This document shows, one piece after another, positions 26,810-35,662 of a stretch of DNA of 64,000 bases. The first letter of the stretch is position 1. Every line of letters begins with the position of its first letter. Source of the stretch: Bacteroides faecium (GTDB taxonomy: Bacteria; Bacteroidota; Bacteroidia; Bacteroidales; Bacteroidaceae); contig NZ_CP050831.1 in NCBI RefSeq assembly GCF_012113595.1, positions 186,001 to 250,000 of the forward strand, read 5' to 3'. The notes beneath the pieces were generated by a model that was given only the letters and a program-made list of their open reading frames with translations, made no database searches and was not told where the DNA came from. Both the position numbers and the translations under genes were made by a program.

Positions 26810-28285
26810 TCAGCCATTCACAAGTTGAACAATTATCAACCTGCCCCCATCTTCCGTAGAAAGTAATATCTTCTTTCCTTCCGTTAATTCTACATACTCT
26901 CCTATTTCAATTTTCTTATCCAAATCTTTATCATACAGACTATTCAACCGCCTGTTTATCAATATCCATTTTCCATTGAAAAGATGGAAATCTCCTACGG
27001 GCTTTTTATCTTCCTCTTTCGTCTTTTCGTTTGGGGTGATAAAACGATTCACGTGCCACATATAGAGCGACTGCTGATTGTAAACCATGAGACGATAATT
27101 TTCCGGCTTGAACACCCCTTTCTTAGGGGAATAATATAAGTTCAGCACCGGCAATTTCTCATGATATTCCGCTCCGCAGAAAGGACATTTCGGTCTGGTA
27201 GAATTATCAAAAACAAACCAATGATATTCACATTTGGGATTTTGACAAGGTTGCATCAAGTCCGTCGTTTTAATCAGGGCTTGCTCCCATTCGTCAGCAG
27301 TCGGTCTCATGGAAGGATTATGAAGTCCATCGATAAACGCACGTTTAAACAGTTCCGTCAAATATGGACCACAAATCGTATAAGGCAATTTGATGACATC
27401 ACCTTGTGGCAGTTCGCTTGGTGCCAACTGATTTACTTTCGGCCGGTTGCTTTTGTCGGTAGGATGCTCTACAAACAGAGCCTTAGCCCCCATCGACAAT
27501 TCTTCGTCCTTAGCAGCATCCATGTCGTTCACCTTGCCGCCCCTTAAAGGATGACGATAAAGCAAATACATATATATCAATACAGCCAAAGCATGACGAT
27601 CGGTAGAAATACTGGGCAACTTCTTGTTTGTATCCCCCAAAGGCAACGCTCTTGTTTCCAAAACTTCCGGTGCTATAAAGTCGGGGGTTCCAACCACATC
27701 AGGCGGATATTTGCCGGGCACTACCAATCCGTCAATATCAATAATAGCCGCTCTACCCGTAACGGGATCAACCAACACATTCTTGTAAGAAAGATCGGAA
27801 TGCGCCAATCCCGCTGCATGAAGACGTTTCACCGCACGGGCTATCTGAATGCACATATGATAATGACTCAGCCACGTTCCCTTTTCCTGAACCGGCAAGA
27901 ATTTATTTCTCAACTTGGCGGAAGCAAACCATTTGCCTTCCTTCTCCTTTCCCTTAAAGTTACCGCTCTTAAAAAAGAAATGAGACTGGTAGGTAGGACA
28001 TACAATTCCTATTTTCCCTTTCCATTCGACCATCTTTGTCGGCCAGCAAAATAAGTTCTTCCAATATTCTCCACCTATTTGATTGAAAATACGTTCTCTG
28101 TAAACGCCTGTAATATTATGTAGACGATCTTTAGCGTTAGCATCCTGCGGAGTGCGGAAAAAGCCTACTACATAAGTCTTATCAGGACTAAAATAGACAT
28201 CTTTCATCGCTCCGGAGCCAATCACATCATCTACAAATTCAACAGAGGTTCCGTCTGTTGCCGTCAGTTTTATAGTCTGTGCCAT
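26810..28285 (-). CDS. Ter-cluster protein kinase with C-terminal zinc ribbon
   Basis: A 491-residue Ser/Thr-type kinase. The catalytic loop is LAHSDLSYKNVLVD (HxD form HSD), the metal motif is IIDIDGLVV with DID in place of the usual DFG, and VVGTPDFIAPEV is the activation segment end. After the kinase domain (about 1-330) there is a zinc ribbon (CQNPKCEYHW to CPFCGAEYH), then a beta-rich C-terminal domain. This is the kinase of the TerY-P triad (VWA protein, PP2C, kinase). The ATG at 28285 is two bases after the PP2C stop; a TTG at 28291 is less likely. Confidence 0.88.
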   Translation of the reverse strand: MAQTIKLTATDGTSVEFVDDVIGSGAMKDVYFSPDKTYVVGFFRTPQDANAKDRLHNITGVYRERIFNQIGGEYWKNLFCWPTKMVEWKGKIGIVCPTYQSHFFFKSGNFKGKEKEGKWFASAKLRNKFLPVQEKGTWLSHYHMCIQIARAVKRLHAAGLAHSDLSYKNVLVDPVTGRAAIIDIDGLVVPGKYPPDVVGTPDFIAPEVLETRALPLGDTNKKLPSISTDRHALAVLIYMYLLYRHPLRGGKVNDMDAAKDEELSMGAKALFVEHPTDKSNRPKVNQLAPSELPQGDVIKLPYTICGPYLTELFKRAFIDGLHNPSMRPTADEWEQALIKTTDLMQPCQNPKCEYHWFVFDNSTRPKCPFCGAEYHEKLPVLNLYYSPKKGVFKPENYRLMVYNQQSLYMWHVNRFITPNEKTKEEDKKPVGDFHLFNGKWILINRRLNSLYDKDLDKKIEIGEYVELTEGKKILLSTEDGGRLIIVQLVNG

Positions 28286-28287
28286 AA

Positions 28288-29652
28288 TCAATATAAGATT
28301 GCGATTGTTCTGTCATCATGATTTCCGGGCGACCAGAAATCCAACCATTTCAGCAGCTGATATTGTGACTCTGAATTGTCATCAACCAATTCCACCTCCT
28401 TGCCTATATTCTCCCACAGGTCGTTCCATTTCTCAATCTTATTCAGATTAGCATCCGTTTCAAACATAGGATCCGAAATTCCATCGGACATCAAAAGCAA
28501 AGCTGTAAAATCTTTCTCAATGGAGAATTTCAGACGGCCATAAAAGGACTTTGCATCACTAAATATCTCGGGCATGGTCAGGAAACGAGTCTGACCGGCA
28601 TATTCCCCACCATCAGGTGTTCCCAGTAATTTGAAATACTGCCTTTCTTTATCATAAATACACATAGCGCCATCGCCTACCCAAAAAGAAGCTACAAACC
28701 ATCCGAAATCAAATTTCTTGCAAATAGCCAATAGCAAAGTGGTAGAATAATCTTTGGGAGATGCCCCCTTTTCTTTCGCTTTCTCATTAATGGCTTTATG
28801 CGCCTTAAATGCCGCATTCCCTACAATATCATAGATATTATCACCTACCCATTTTCTATTCTCCGGTGTTTCTTCCTCTTGCAGAATACGTATATATTCT
28901 TCAAAGTCACCCGCAACAGACAATTTAGTCTTGCAATGGTTAATTACCGTGTCACAGGCGATGCGAGATCCTTCTCTGGAATATTTGGCAGAACCCGCTC
29001 CGTCGGCAACAGCCATGACATACCATCCTGTATTGTCACAATGATACAACCGGAAATCATCATCCCTCGCTCTTCCCTCATGAGCATGCGAACGCCCCCG
29101 TTTACTGGCAGCAACCATGTCTTTTTGAGGTTCGCCACCTTCACTTATTACTTGAACATAATCTGTCGCATAATCTGCTTTAAAGTACTCTATATCAGTA
29201 GGAGTAGGAATATCTTTCCATAAGGTGCGCGGGTCAGGGTTTATAGCAATGGTAAAGTTGCGTGCCAAAATAGGTTTGCCATTGATCCATCCTTTATATT
29301 TATAGCACAATTTGAAATCAAAACTCCCCGCTTCCAATGGAATCCCTTTCACAACACAACTGTCTCCGTCTATCACTTCTTTCAGCCCTATAGCATCCAA
29401 ACCTTCAAACCAATAATCGTCCACATCCTCTTTCGAGACATTTACGGTTACCTTATACTCCTTATTTACTGTTCCATTCGGAAATACTATATCAGACGCA
29501 TCTATTTTATTTTTTATAATTGTATATTGTTCCATACATTCAGCATTATACTCGCTCCACAGTTTTTTTATGAGTCGATTTTCAAAGTCTTCGTATTCCT
29601 CATCAGTAGTCTTGACACCTATCTTTTCGAGGATTTCTTTTGCGTTTATCAT
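28288..29652 (-). CDS. PP2C-type protein phosphatase of the Ter triad
   Basis: A 454-residue phosphatase with a C-terminal PP2C domain (about residues 175-454): the metal-binding VADGAGSAKYSREGS, VGDGAMCIYD, LLMSDGISDPMF and the final HDDRTIAILY supply the conserved Asp residues. The N-terminal 150 residues form a separate domain with an Ig/cadherin-like beta segment (KEYKVTVNVSKEDVDDYWFEG). It should reverse phosphorylation by the kinase encoded immediately downstream. It begins five bases after the TerY3 stop. Confidence 0.9.
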   Translation of the reverse strand: MINAKEILEKIGVKTTDEEYEDFENRLIKKLWSEYNAECMEQYTIIKNKIDASDIVFPNGTVNKEYKVTVNVSKEDVDDYWFEGLDAIGLKEVIDGDSCVVKGIPLEAGSFDFKLCYKYKGWINGKPILARNFTIAINPDPRTLWKDIPTPTDIEYFKADYATDYVQVISEGGEPQKDMVAASKRGRSHAHEGRARDDDFRLYHCDNTGWYVMAVADGAGSAKYSREGSRIACDTVINHCKTKLSVAGDFEEYIRILQEEETPENRKWVGDNIYDIVGNAAFKAHKAINEKAKEKGASPKDYSTTLLLAICKKFDFGWFVASFWVGDGAMCIYDKERQYFKLLGTPDGGEYAGQTRFLTMPEIFSDAKSFYGRLKFSIEKDFTALLLMSDGISDPMFETDANLNKIEKWNDLWENIGKEVELVDDNSESQYQLLKWLDFWSPGNHDDRTIAILY

Positions 29653-29657
29653 ACTTT

Positions 29658-30701
29658 CTATCCTCTGGTTCTGTTTACATCCATTCCTCCTTCAGCAAAT
29701 GTCAGTTCACCTTCCAATCCACACCAGGGACATCGGTTCCTGCGTTCTTCACCTACACAGAATACATTTCCACATTCGCACACCACAAAGCCGTACTGAT
29801 TTCCGCAGCAAGGACACGTTGGCTGACCTACCAATTCAGATGTCCTGATGTTCTTATTCGTATAAGTGCCTTCAGAAAGTTCCTTATATTTCTCTTCGTC
29901 GATAGGGTATGCTCCTACCAATTTGAAGTCGGCAACATTAAACTGCTCCAAACCTTCAAACGGCTTCAGTCTTTTAGCGTACTTCATCAAATACATCTTT
30001 TTAGTACTCTGGCATTTACCCGGAATAACCGCAAAGTTCTCATCCACAAAACTTTGTTTGCCAATATCGACTTTTTCCAGATTAATGCCATCCATAGGAG
30101 CCAGTTTTATTTCATCATTTGAATATTCACTGACTGATACACTGGATGTTTTGATGGATGCCGTTATCCATTTAAAGAAAGCCTTGAAGGAATATTCGTC
30201 CGTATCTTTCAGACGTAAAACATTCTCAGTAACTGTTCCCAGCAATTGCGTATTAACGTTATCTCCGATAGAAATAGCGATTAAATTACAACTCCGGCGA
30301 TAGTTGGCATTCCACTTTTTGAATGCGCTCTCCGGCTTGTCTGTCGGAGTTCCATCGGTAAATAAGAAGATGATAGGCTTCCAGTCACCTTTTGTTTCCA
30401 AGGTAGTTTTTTGAACAGACCGATCGATATCATTCATCAAAAACTCCATAGCAGTTCCCAAAGAAGTTCCCCCGCCAATAGAAAACACAGGCGGATAGAA
30501 TTTATATAATTCTGTTAAGGGAGACAAACTTTTAGCTTTTCCTGCAAATGCGATCACCGAAACAAAAACTGTTTCCAGCGCATAAGGGTCCATCCTCAAC
30601 TCCTGTATGATGTTCCTTATCCCGTTTTGAACCTGTTCTATAGGTTCACCAACCATAGATTCTGATACATCTATTAAAAAATATATAGGTAAACGTCTCA
30701 T
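29658..30701 (-). CDS. TerY-like VWA protein with C-terminal zinc ribbon
   Basis: A 347-residue protein. A von Willebrand A domain (about 1-205) has the MIDAS motif FLIDVSESMVGEP, the Thr loop GGGTSLGTAME and LFTDGTPTD. The C-terminal part (about 290-335) is a TerY-C type zinc ribbon with paired cysteines (CPCCGNQYGF, CECGNVFCVGE, CPWCGLEG). It is the longest of three VWA paralogues here and the one adjacent to PP2C and kinase. It probably acts as an Mg2+-dependent scaffold in the phosphorylation triad. Confidence 0.88.
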   Translation of the reverse strand: MRRLPIYFLIDVSESMVGEPIEQVQNGIRNIIQELRMDPYALETVFVSVIAFAGKAKSLSPLTELYKFYPPVFSIGGGTSLGTAMEFLMNDIDRSVQKTTLETKGDWKPIIFLFTDGTPTDKPESAFKKWNANYRRSCNLIAISIGDNVNTQLLGTVTENVLRLKDTDEYSFKAFFKWITASIKTSSVSVSEYSNDEIKLAPMDGINLEKVDIGKQSFVDENFAVIPGKCQSTKKMYLMKYAKRLKPFEGLEQFNVADFKLVGAYPIDEEKYKELSEGTYTNKNIRTSELVGQPTCPCCGNQYGFVVCECGNVFCVGEERRNRCPWCGLEGELTFAEGGMDVNRTRG

Positions 30702-30709
30702 AATTTCCT

Positions 30710-31345
30710 TTATATTACAACATTAACTTCCGCAGGAGGTGGAGGAAGAATCAGTTCGTCCGCAGCTCCGATACTTCTATTACCCACTCCGATAGAATCT
30801 GATACCCATTTAAAGAATTGCTTGAAAGTTGAACTGTCTACAGTATCCAAAGAATACACTTGGTCTGTCAGCAGCTTTAACGGTTCTGTCCGGGCATGCA
30901 TACCGGCGGCACAAGCTATGACACTTGCAAAATGTCTTTTTTTTACTTCCGGTATCATCTGGTTATAAAGTTGGATATCAGAAGGCTTTCCGTCCGTCAT
31001 AATGAAAAGAAGAGGCATCCAGTCGCCTTTTCTGTCGGGAGTACTCAATCGCACCTCCTTATCTACTACTTTACACAATAGTTCCAAAGCAGCTCCTAAA
31101 TGAGTAGGACCGGAATCCGGAGTTACAATTTCAGGCAATTGTAAATTTTCCAACTCAGTCAAAGGTAACAACTGATTTACGCTACTATCAAATGTGATAA
31201 TACTTATATTGACTGATTCTAAAGCAAATGGATCTTGCCGCAAACTCGCTATCATAGCTTCTAGCCCTACTTTTACAGACTCGATAGGTTCACCCTTCAT
31301 GGAACCAGAAGTATCAATCAATAAATATACAGGTAATCGTCTCAT
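30710..31345 (-). CDS. TerY-like VWA protein (second copy)
   Basis: A 211-residue single VWA domain starting MRRLPVYLLIDTSGSMKGEP with an intact MIDAS (DTSGS), the loop SGPTHLGAALELL and FIMTDGKPSD. It ends in the proline-rich tail LPPPPAEVNVVI shared with the third copy. The frame is open to 31375, but that would start inside a hairpin and the ATG at 31345 matches the start of both paralogues. It lies eight bases before the larger TerY gene. Confidence 0.88.
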   Translation of the reverse strand: MRRLPVYLLIDTSGSMKGEPIESVKVGLEAMIASLRQDPFALESVNISIITFDSSVNQLLPLTELENLQLPEIVTPDSGPTHLGAALELLCKVVDKEVRLSTPDRKGDWMPLLFIMTDGKPSDIQLYNQMIPEVKKRHFASVIACAAGMHARTEPLKLLTDQVYSLDTVDSSTFKQFFKWVSDSIGVGNRSIGAADELILPPPPAEVNVVI

Positions 31346-31360
31346 TTTGTCTACAATTAA

Positions 31361-31422
31361 AAGAGGCTGCGTCAAAAGTGTTATGCTGACATTTTGCTGG
31401 CAACCTTTTGAAACAGCCTCTT
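31361..31422 (-). repeat. Intra-operon hairpin between VWA genes
   Basis: AAGAGGCTG plus TCAAAAG (31361-31378) pairs with CTTTTGA plus CAGCCTCTT (31405-31422), a 16-bp stem with a small internal loop. It sits between two co-directional TerY-like genes. It lacks a U-run on the minus strand, so it may be a partial terminator, an RNA processing site or a dispersed repeat. Confidence 0.7.
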
Positions 31423-31438
31423 AAACCTTACTTATAAA

Positions 31439-32077
31439 TTATACAACAATATTCACTTCGGGAGGAGGAGGAGGTAGTTCACTCATTCCGGAAACTTCCT
31501 TACCGGTATCTTCAACCTTCATGCTACCTGCACTAACGGAAGCGGACACCCACTTGAAGAAAGATTTAATCGTTGCACTATCGGCTGTATCCAACTGTAC
31601 GACACACTCTGTTATCTTTTTCAGTGTATCGGTATTCGCACCCTGTCCGGCAGCACAAGCCACCACCATACCAAACTTTCTTTTCTTAAATTCAGCCAAC
31701 CCTTTATTTAAATCATCCGTAGGTTCACCATCGGTCATAATAAAAACAAGAGGTTTCCAGTCGCCTTTGACTTCGGGGGTCGTTTTGGTAACTTCCGCAT
31801 CCACTTTCGTCGCCAGCAATGCAAGAGCTTCACCCAATGCTGTACAACCATTGGCATCTATATTCGGCTGCTGAAAAGTTGACAATTCCGTCAAAGGAAT
31901 AATTTGTTGGGCACTGCTATTAAAAGTGATTATACTCAAATATGCAGTTTCAAGAGCATACGGATCCTGACGCAAAGTAGAAATGAGTACTTGAACTCCA
32001 TTCTTCACTGCCTCAATCGGTTCTCCGTACATAGAACCTGAAGTATCCAACAATAAATATACAGGTAAACGTCTCAT
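31439..32077 (-). CDS. TerY-like VWA protein (first copy)
   Basis: A 212-residue VWA domain starting MRRLPVYLLLDTSGSMYGEP. MIDAS DTSGS, the Thr loop NGCTALGEALALL and FIMTDGEPTD are intact. The C-terminus SELPPPPPEVNIVV closely matches the tail of the neighbouring copy. It starts two bases after the preceding TerD stop, implying translational coupling. TerY proteins are partners of TerD and of the PP2C/kinase pair. Confidence 0.9.
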   Translation of the reverse strand: MRRLPVYLLLDTSGSMYGEPIEAVKNGVQVLISTLRQDPYALETAYLSIITFNSSAQQIIPLTELSTFQQPNIDANGCTALGEALALLATKVDAEVTKTTPEVKGDWKPLVFIMTDGEPTDDLNKGLAEFKKRKFGMVVACAAGQGANTDTLKKITECVVQLDTADSATIKSFFKWVSASVSAGSMKVEDTGKEVSGMSELPPPPPEVNIVV

Positions 32078-32079
32078 GA

Positions 32080-32745
32080 TTATTTTGCGTAGTTAGTTAG
32101 GATTCTCTTTATTGTCAGGCAAAGATTGGCATCTTCATACGCGTCTCCTATAGCAGCAAATTTCCATTCACCACCTTTTTTATATAACTTACCCATAATC
32201 AAAGCTAGTTTTCCCTTATACTGGGCTTCTGCAGCAACATCATATTGTGCAAAAACTTCCTTCACCCTGTCAGGTGTTCCTTCATACATTCTTATAGCAG
32301 CATAAGGAATCTGTGAGAAGTCTTCTTTTCCACAATTATTCAGAAAGAAAAAGATTTGCTCAACATCCGGGTTGATTTTATCCAGATTGACTGTGATGAT
32401 TTCATTGTCCAATCCGTCATCACCACCTTCGTCGCCTTTTAAATCATCACCGGAGTGGTGAAGAGCGTACTCCTTAGAATCCACTTTACCAGCAGGCATG
32501 CCATAATGAGCTAAGAATTCCGGTTTATATAAAGGAGAATAGATATGATCACACATATCTCCTGCACTATTCAACATTACACAACTCAAGTCCAAATCGA
32601 CTTCGGTAACTTTCTTACCTAATCCAAAGAACCCACCGCTTACTTCAATTACTCCCCAGTTACATCCCACACAGAAACTAGTAAGTTTAGAACCATTATT
32701 TTTTTCAAGATTGATTCTCTGACCTTTTTCCAAACGTATTGCCAT
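32080..32745 (-). CDS. TerD family protein (long variant)
   Basis: A 221-residue TerD-fold protein. It has the N-terminal strand RLEKGQRINLEKN, the acidic DLDLSCVML and the Ca2+-binding style loop HHSGDDLKGDEGGDDGLDNE. The C-terminal end LYKKGGEWKFAAIGDAY is typical. It differs from its two shorter neighbours by an insert near residues 65-95, resembling TerZ/TerX-like members. TerD-family proteins act in tellurite, phage and envelope-stress resistance, although the mechanism is not settled. Confidence 0.9.
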   Translation of the reverse strand: MAIRLEKGQRINLEKNNGSKLTSFCVGCNWGVIEVSGGFFGLGKKVTEVDLDLSCVMLNSAGDMCDHIYSPLYKPEFLAHYGMPAGKVDSKEYALHHSGDDLKGDEGGDDGLDNEIITVNLDKINPDVEQIFFFLNNCGKEDFSQIPYAAIRMYEGTPDRVKEVFAQYDVAAEAQYKGKLALIMGKLYKKGGEWKFAAIGDAYEDANLCLTIKRILTNYAK

Positions 32746-32766
32746 GATCGTATTTTTTAGTAGTTT

Positions 32767-33318
32767 TTAGTTGTATTTAGTTAGATATTCCTGAAGTCCT
32801 TGTTTTTGTCCTACTCCAATTGCTTCAAATTTCCATTGTCCGTTTTTCTTATACAAACGTCCGAATTCGACAGCAGTCTCGACACTAAAGTCTTCTTCCA
32901 ATTCGTATCTAAGTATTTCCTCTTTGGTATCGGCATTACAGACACGAATAAAAGAGTTATGAACTTGTCCAAAGTTCTGTCTGCGTTCTTCTGCCTGGTG
33001 AATGGTAACAACAAAACAAACTTCCGTTGCTTGGGGATTAATTTTAGACAAATCTACTTTGATGCTTTCATCATCTCCTTCACCTTCTCCTGTCAAGTTA
33101 TCGCCTGTATGTTCGATAGCACCGTCCGGTGATTTGAGATTATTATAAAATATAAAACACTCGTCAGAAAGCATCTTACGATTCTCACCCAAAATAAATG
33201 CAGAAGCATCCAAGTCAAAATCAGCTCCTGTACTTGATTGGTTTGTGTCCCATCCTAAACCGATAGTAAATTTTTGCAAATCAAGGTTTACTCTTTGCCC
33301 TTTTTCTAAATTTATCAT
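32767..33318 (-). CDS. TerD family protein
   Basis: A 183-residue TerD protein: INLEKGQRVNLDL at the start, DFDLDASAFILGENRKM, the acidic loop HTGDNLTGEGEGDDESIKVDL predicted to bind Ca2+, and FGRLYKKNGQWKFEAIGVG near the end. It is clearly a paralogue of the upstream copy (33365-33919), from which it is separated by 46 bases. Same operon. Confidence 0.93.
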   Translation of the reverse strand: MINLEKGQRVNLDLQKFTIGLGWDTNQSSTGADFDLDASAFILGENRKMLSDECFIFYNNLKSPDGAIEHTGDNLTGEGEGDDESIKVDLSKINPQATEVCFVVTIHQAEERRQNFGQVHNSFIRVCNADTKEEILRYELEEDFSVETAVEFGRLYKKNGQWKFEAIGVGQKQGLQEYLTKYN

Positions 33319-33364
33319 AACATTGATAATTAATTAGTTACTTTTCCTTTTATGAAAAACAAAA

Positions 33365-33919
33365 TCACACATACTTATCAACAAAGTACTGTAATCCACC
33401 TTTATACCCGACTCCCAGAGCTTCAAATTTCCATTCTCCGCCTCGTCGGTATAAGCGTCCGAATTCAACTGCTGTTTCTACAGAGAAATCTTCATCCAGA
33501 TCATATCGAGCAATTTCTTCATCAGTATTCGCATTATAAATCCGAATATATGAATTATGAACCTGCCCAAAATTCTGTTTACGCTGTTCAGCCTCATGAA
33601 TAGTTACGGTGAAAATAATTTCTTGAATAAGGGTATCTACCTTTTGCAAATCGATTGTCAAAATTTCATCATCTCCATCTGCACTATTACCACCCGTCAG
33701 GTCATCACCCGATGATTCTACTGCTTTATCAGGAGACACCGGATTATTATAAAAAACAAAAAAATCATCTGTAGGAAGTTTCTTTCTCTCATTCAGCATA
33801 AATGCAGATGCATCCAAATCAAAATCATAACCAGTACTTTGATTAGGATCCCAGCCTAATCCAACTCTCACTTTTGACAGGCCTATCTCTATTCTCTGTC
33901 CTTTCTGTAAATTAATCAT
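33365..33919 (-). CDS. TerD family protein (first gene of Ter operon)
   Basis: A 184-residue TerD protein: INLQKGQRIEIGLSKVRVG, YDFDLDASAFMLNERKK, the acidic Ca2+-type loop SSGDDLTGGNSADGDDEI, and FGRLYRRGGEWKFEALGVG. As the promoter-proximal gene of the cluster it is preceded by a -7 box at 33984-33991. The operon presumably responds to envelope, metal or phage stress, but no regulator is encoded within it. Confidence 0.93.
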   Translation of the reverse strand: MINLQKGQRIEIGLSKVRVGLGWDPNQSTGYDFDLDASAFMLNERKKLPTDDFFVFYNNPVSPDKAVESSGDDLTGGNSADGDDEILTIDLQKVDTLIQEIIFTVTIHEAEQRKQNFGQVHNSYIRIYNANTDEEIARYDLDEDFSVETAVEFGRLYRRGGEWKFEALGVGYKGGLQYFVDKYV

Positions 33920-33983
33920 AGTTTTATCTTTTTATTATGAAACGCTTTTTGTTTTATTCCCTTTATTCAAGGAGTATGCGCTA

Positions 33984-33991
33984 CAAAGTTA
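33984..33991 (-). promoter_or_regulatory. -7 promoter box of Ter operon
   Basis: Minus-strand TAACTTTG fits TAnnTTTG and lies 65 bases before the first TerD start. The rest of 33920-34255 is very AT-rich and holds only this and the divergent DinB promoter. Confidence 0.6.
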
Positions 33992-34202
33992 TGTAAAATA
34001 CAGAATAAAAAAAGTATTAAGCCATTTTTTTACTAAAATATGATCAGCAACATAAAAATAGTAATAGAAGTTTCCCTTTGAATGGGATATCCTCATGCAT
34101 TTTTATTTATTTAGATAAAGATTTTAATATATATATTTTTATTCAAATAAAATTATTTCAGATAAAACATACCGTTTAACCTACCTATTTCATGTATTTA
34201 TT

Positions 34203-34210
34203 TATATTTG
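34203..34210 (+). promoter_or_regulatory. -7 promoter box of DinB-like gene
   Basis: TATATTTG, an exact TAnnTTTG match, 45 bases before the ATG at 34256. Confidence 0.6.
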
Positions 34211-34255
34211 TAGAATTAAGCAATTCGCAAAAACAAATTATTTTAAGAAAGAACC

Positions 34256-34732
34256 ATGGCTAAATTCGATTTTTCGAAAGTAACAGAAGGTATTTATAAT
34301 GTTATAGAAACCGAAGAGAAAGTATTAATCAGCTTACAAGAAGAGACGATTACGTTAAAACGCAATAAGCAAAACCGTACTATCAAACAGATTCTCGGGC
34401 ACTTGATTGATTCAGCGTCAAACAATCATCAACGCATGGTCAGGCTGCAATACTGCAAAGACTTGCTTTTCTTTCCTGATTATCGTCAGGATAATGATTT
34501 GTGGATAGCTCTGCAAGATTATCAAAATGAGGACTTCCACAATTTAATTCAATTATGGAAGTTCTTTAACCTACATATCATCCAAGTCATAAAGTCCGTA
34601 GACCAAACAAGACTGGACAGTTATTGGTGCGACTTTGAGGGTACAAAAGTCACTCTGCAAGATATGATAGAGGGTTACTTAGACCATTTACATCTACACA
34701 TCCGTGAGATTCATGAATTGATTAACTCCTAA
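34256..34732 (+). CDS. DinB-like four-helix-bundle protein
   Basis: A 158-residue DinB_2/YfiT-type protein. The metal-binding His positions are visible in ILGHLIDSASNNHQRM and GYLDHLHLHIREI. Members of this superfamily are putative metal-dependent hydrolases or thiol transferases (bacillithiol- or mycothiol-S-transferase-like). The specific substrate is unknown. It is followed 13 bases later by the methyltransferase-like gene, so the two are probably co-transcribed. Confidence 0.85.
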   Translation: MAKFDFSKVTEGIYNVIETEEKVLISLQEETITLKRNKQNRTIKQILGHLIDSASNNHQRMVRLQYCKDLLFFPDYRQDNDLWIALQDYQNEDFHNLIQLWKFFNLHIIQVIKSVDQTRLDSYWCDFEGTKVTLQDMIEGYLDHLHLHIREIHELINS

Positions 34733-34745
34733 TAAATACACCGAT

Positions 34746-35600
34746 ATGTCAACTTACACTCATTTCGCAAAACAGCCTGATGTGCTGAAACATCTGGTAC
34801 TCTGTGAAGCCCTTCGGAACGAAACGCCACAGGTATATGTAGAAACGAATTCGGCATGCGCCATTTATCAAATGGCACATACACCGGAGCAGCAATATGG
34901 CATCTACCATTTCTTAGAAAATGCAAATGAGGATACAGCCCTGAAAAATTCCATTTATCACAAACTGGAAAGTACAGAAATGGCAAAAGGACATTACTTA
35001 GGTTCTCCTGCCCTGGCAATGAATGTATTAGGGAATCAAGCACAAAGATTTGTATTCTTTGATTTGGAAAAGAGTGCATTGGATAATGTGGCTTTCTACA
35101 CAAAACAAATCGGGTTGGATGTATCTGTAGAAGTACACAATACCGATTCTTTGGAAGGAACGATGCAACTATTGCCTTCACTTCCCCGATCATCATTCAT
35201 CCATATTGATCCTTACGAAATAGATAAGAAAGGCGATTCAGGCTACACTTATCTCGATGTTCTGATAAAAGCGACTCAATTAGGGATGAAGTGTTTATTA
35301 TGGTATGGATTCATGACTGAAGATAGCAAAGAATCTCTGGACAAATATATCACATCAAGTCTAAAAAAAGAAGGTATCAAGAGCTACACATGTGTAGAAC
35401 TCACGATGAATTCAATAAGGAAAGACAGTATTTTGTGTAATCCGGGCATTTTAGGAAGCGGTATTCTAGCAACAAACTTATCACAAGAATCTCAAAATAT
35501 GATTCTTGATTACGGTAACAAGCTAGTCAATATATACAAAAATGCAAAATATAAAGAATACGATGGCAGTTTATCCATTCAACATAATATAAACCTTTAG
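34746..35600 (+). CDS. RlmJ-like 23S rRNA adenine methyltransferase homologue
   Basis: A 284-residue protein with the layout of RlmJ (23S rRNA A2030 N6-methyltransferase): a start HFAKQPDVLKHLVLCEAL, a central GHYLGSPALAMNVL, and a catalytic-type motif FIHIDPYEID where RlmJ has a DPPY-type signature. Substitution of the second proline makes it divergent, so activity or target may differ. Class I SAM-dependent methyltransferase fold is likely. Possibly in an operon with the DinB-like gene upstream. Confidence 0.6.
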   Translation: MSTYTHFAKQPDVLKHLVLCEALRNETPQVYVETNSACAIYQMAHTPEQQYGIYHFLENANEDTALKNSIYHKLESTEMAKGHYLGSPALAMNVLGNQAQRFVFFDLEKSALDNVAFYTKQIGLDVSVEVHNTDSLEGTMQLLPSLPRSSFIHIDPYEIDKKGDSGYTYLDVLIKATQLGMKCLLWYGFMTEDSKESLDKYITSSLKKEGIKSYTCVELTMNSIRKDSILCNPGILGSGILATNLSQESQNMILDYGNKLVNIYKNAKYKEYDGSLSIQHNINL

Positions 35601-35662
35601 ATAATGATTCATTTAGCAACATCATTTACAGCCATTTATAGCTATATATTTTCTCATACATT

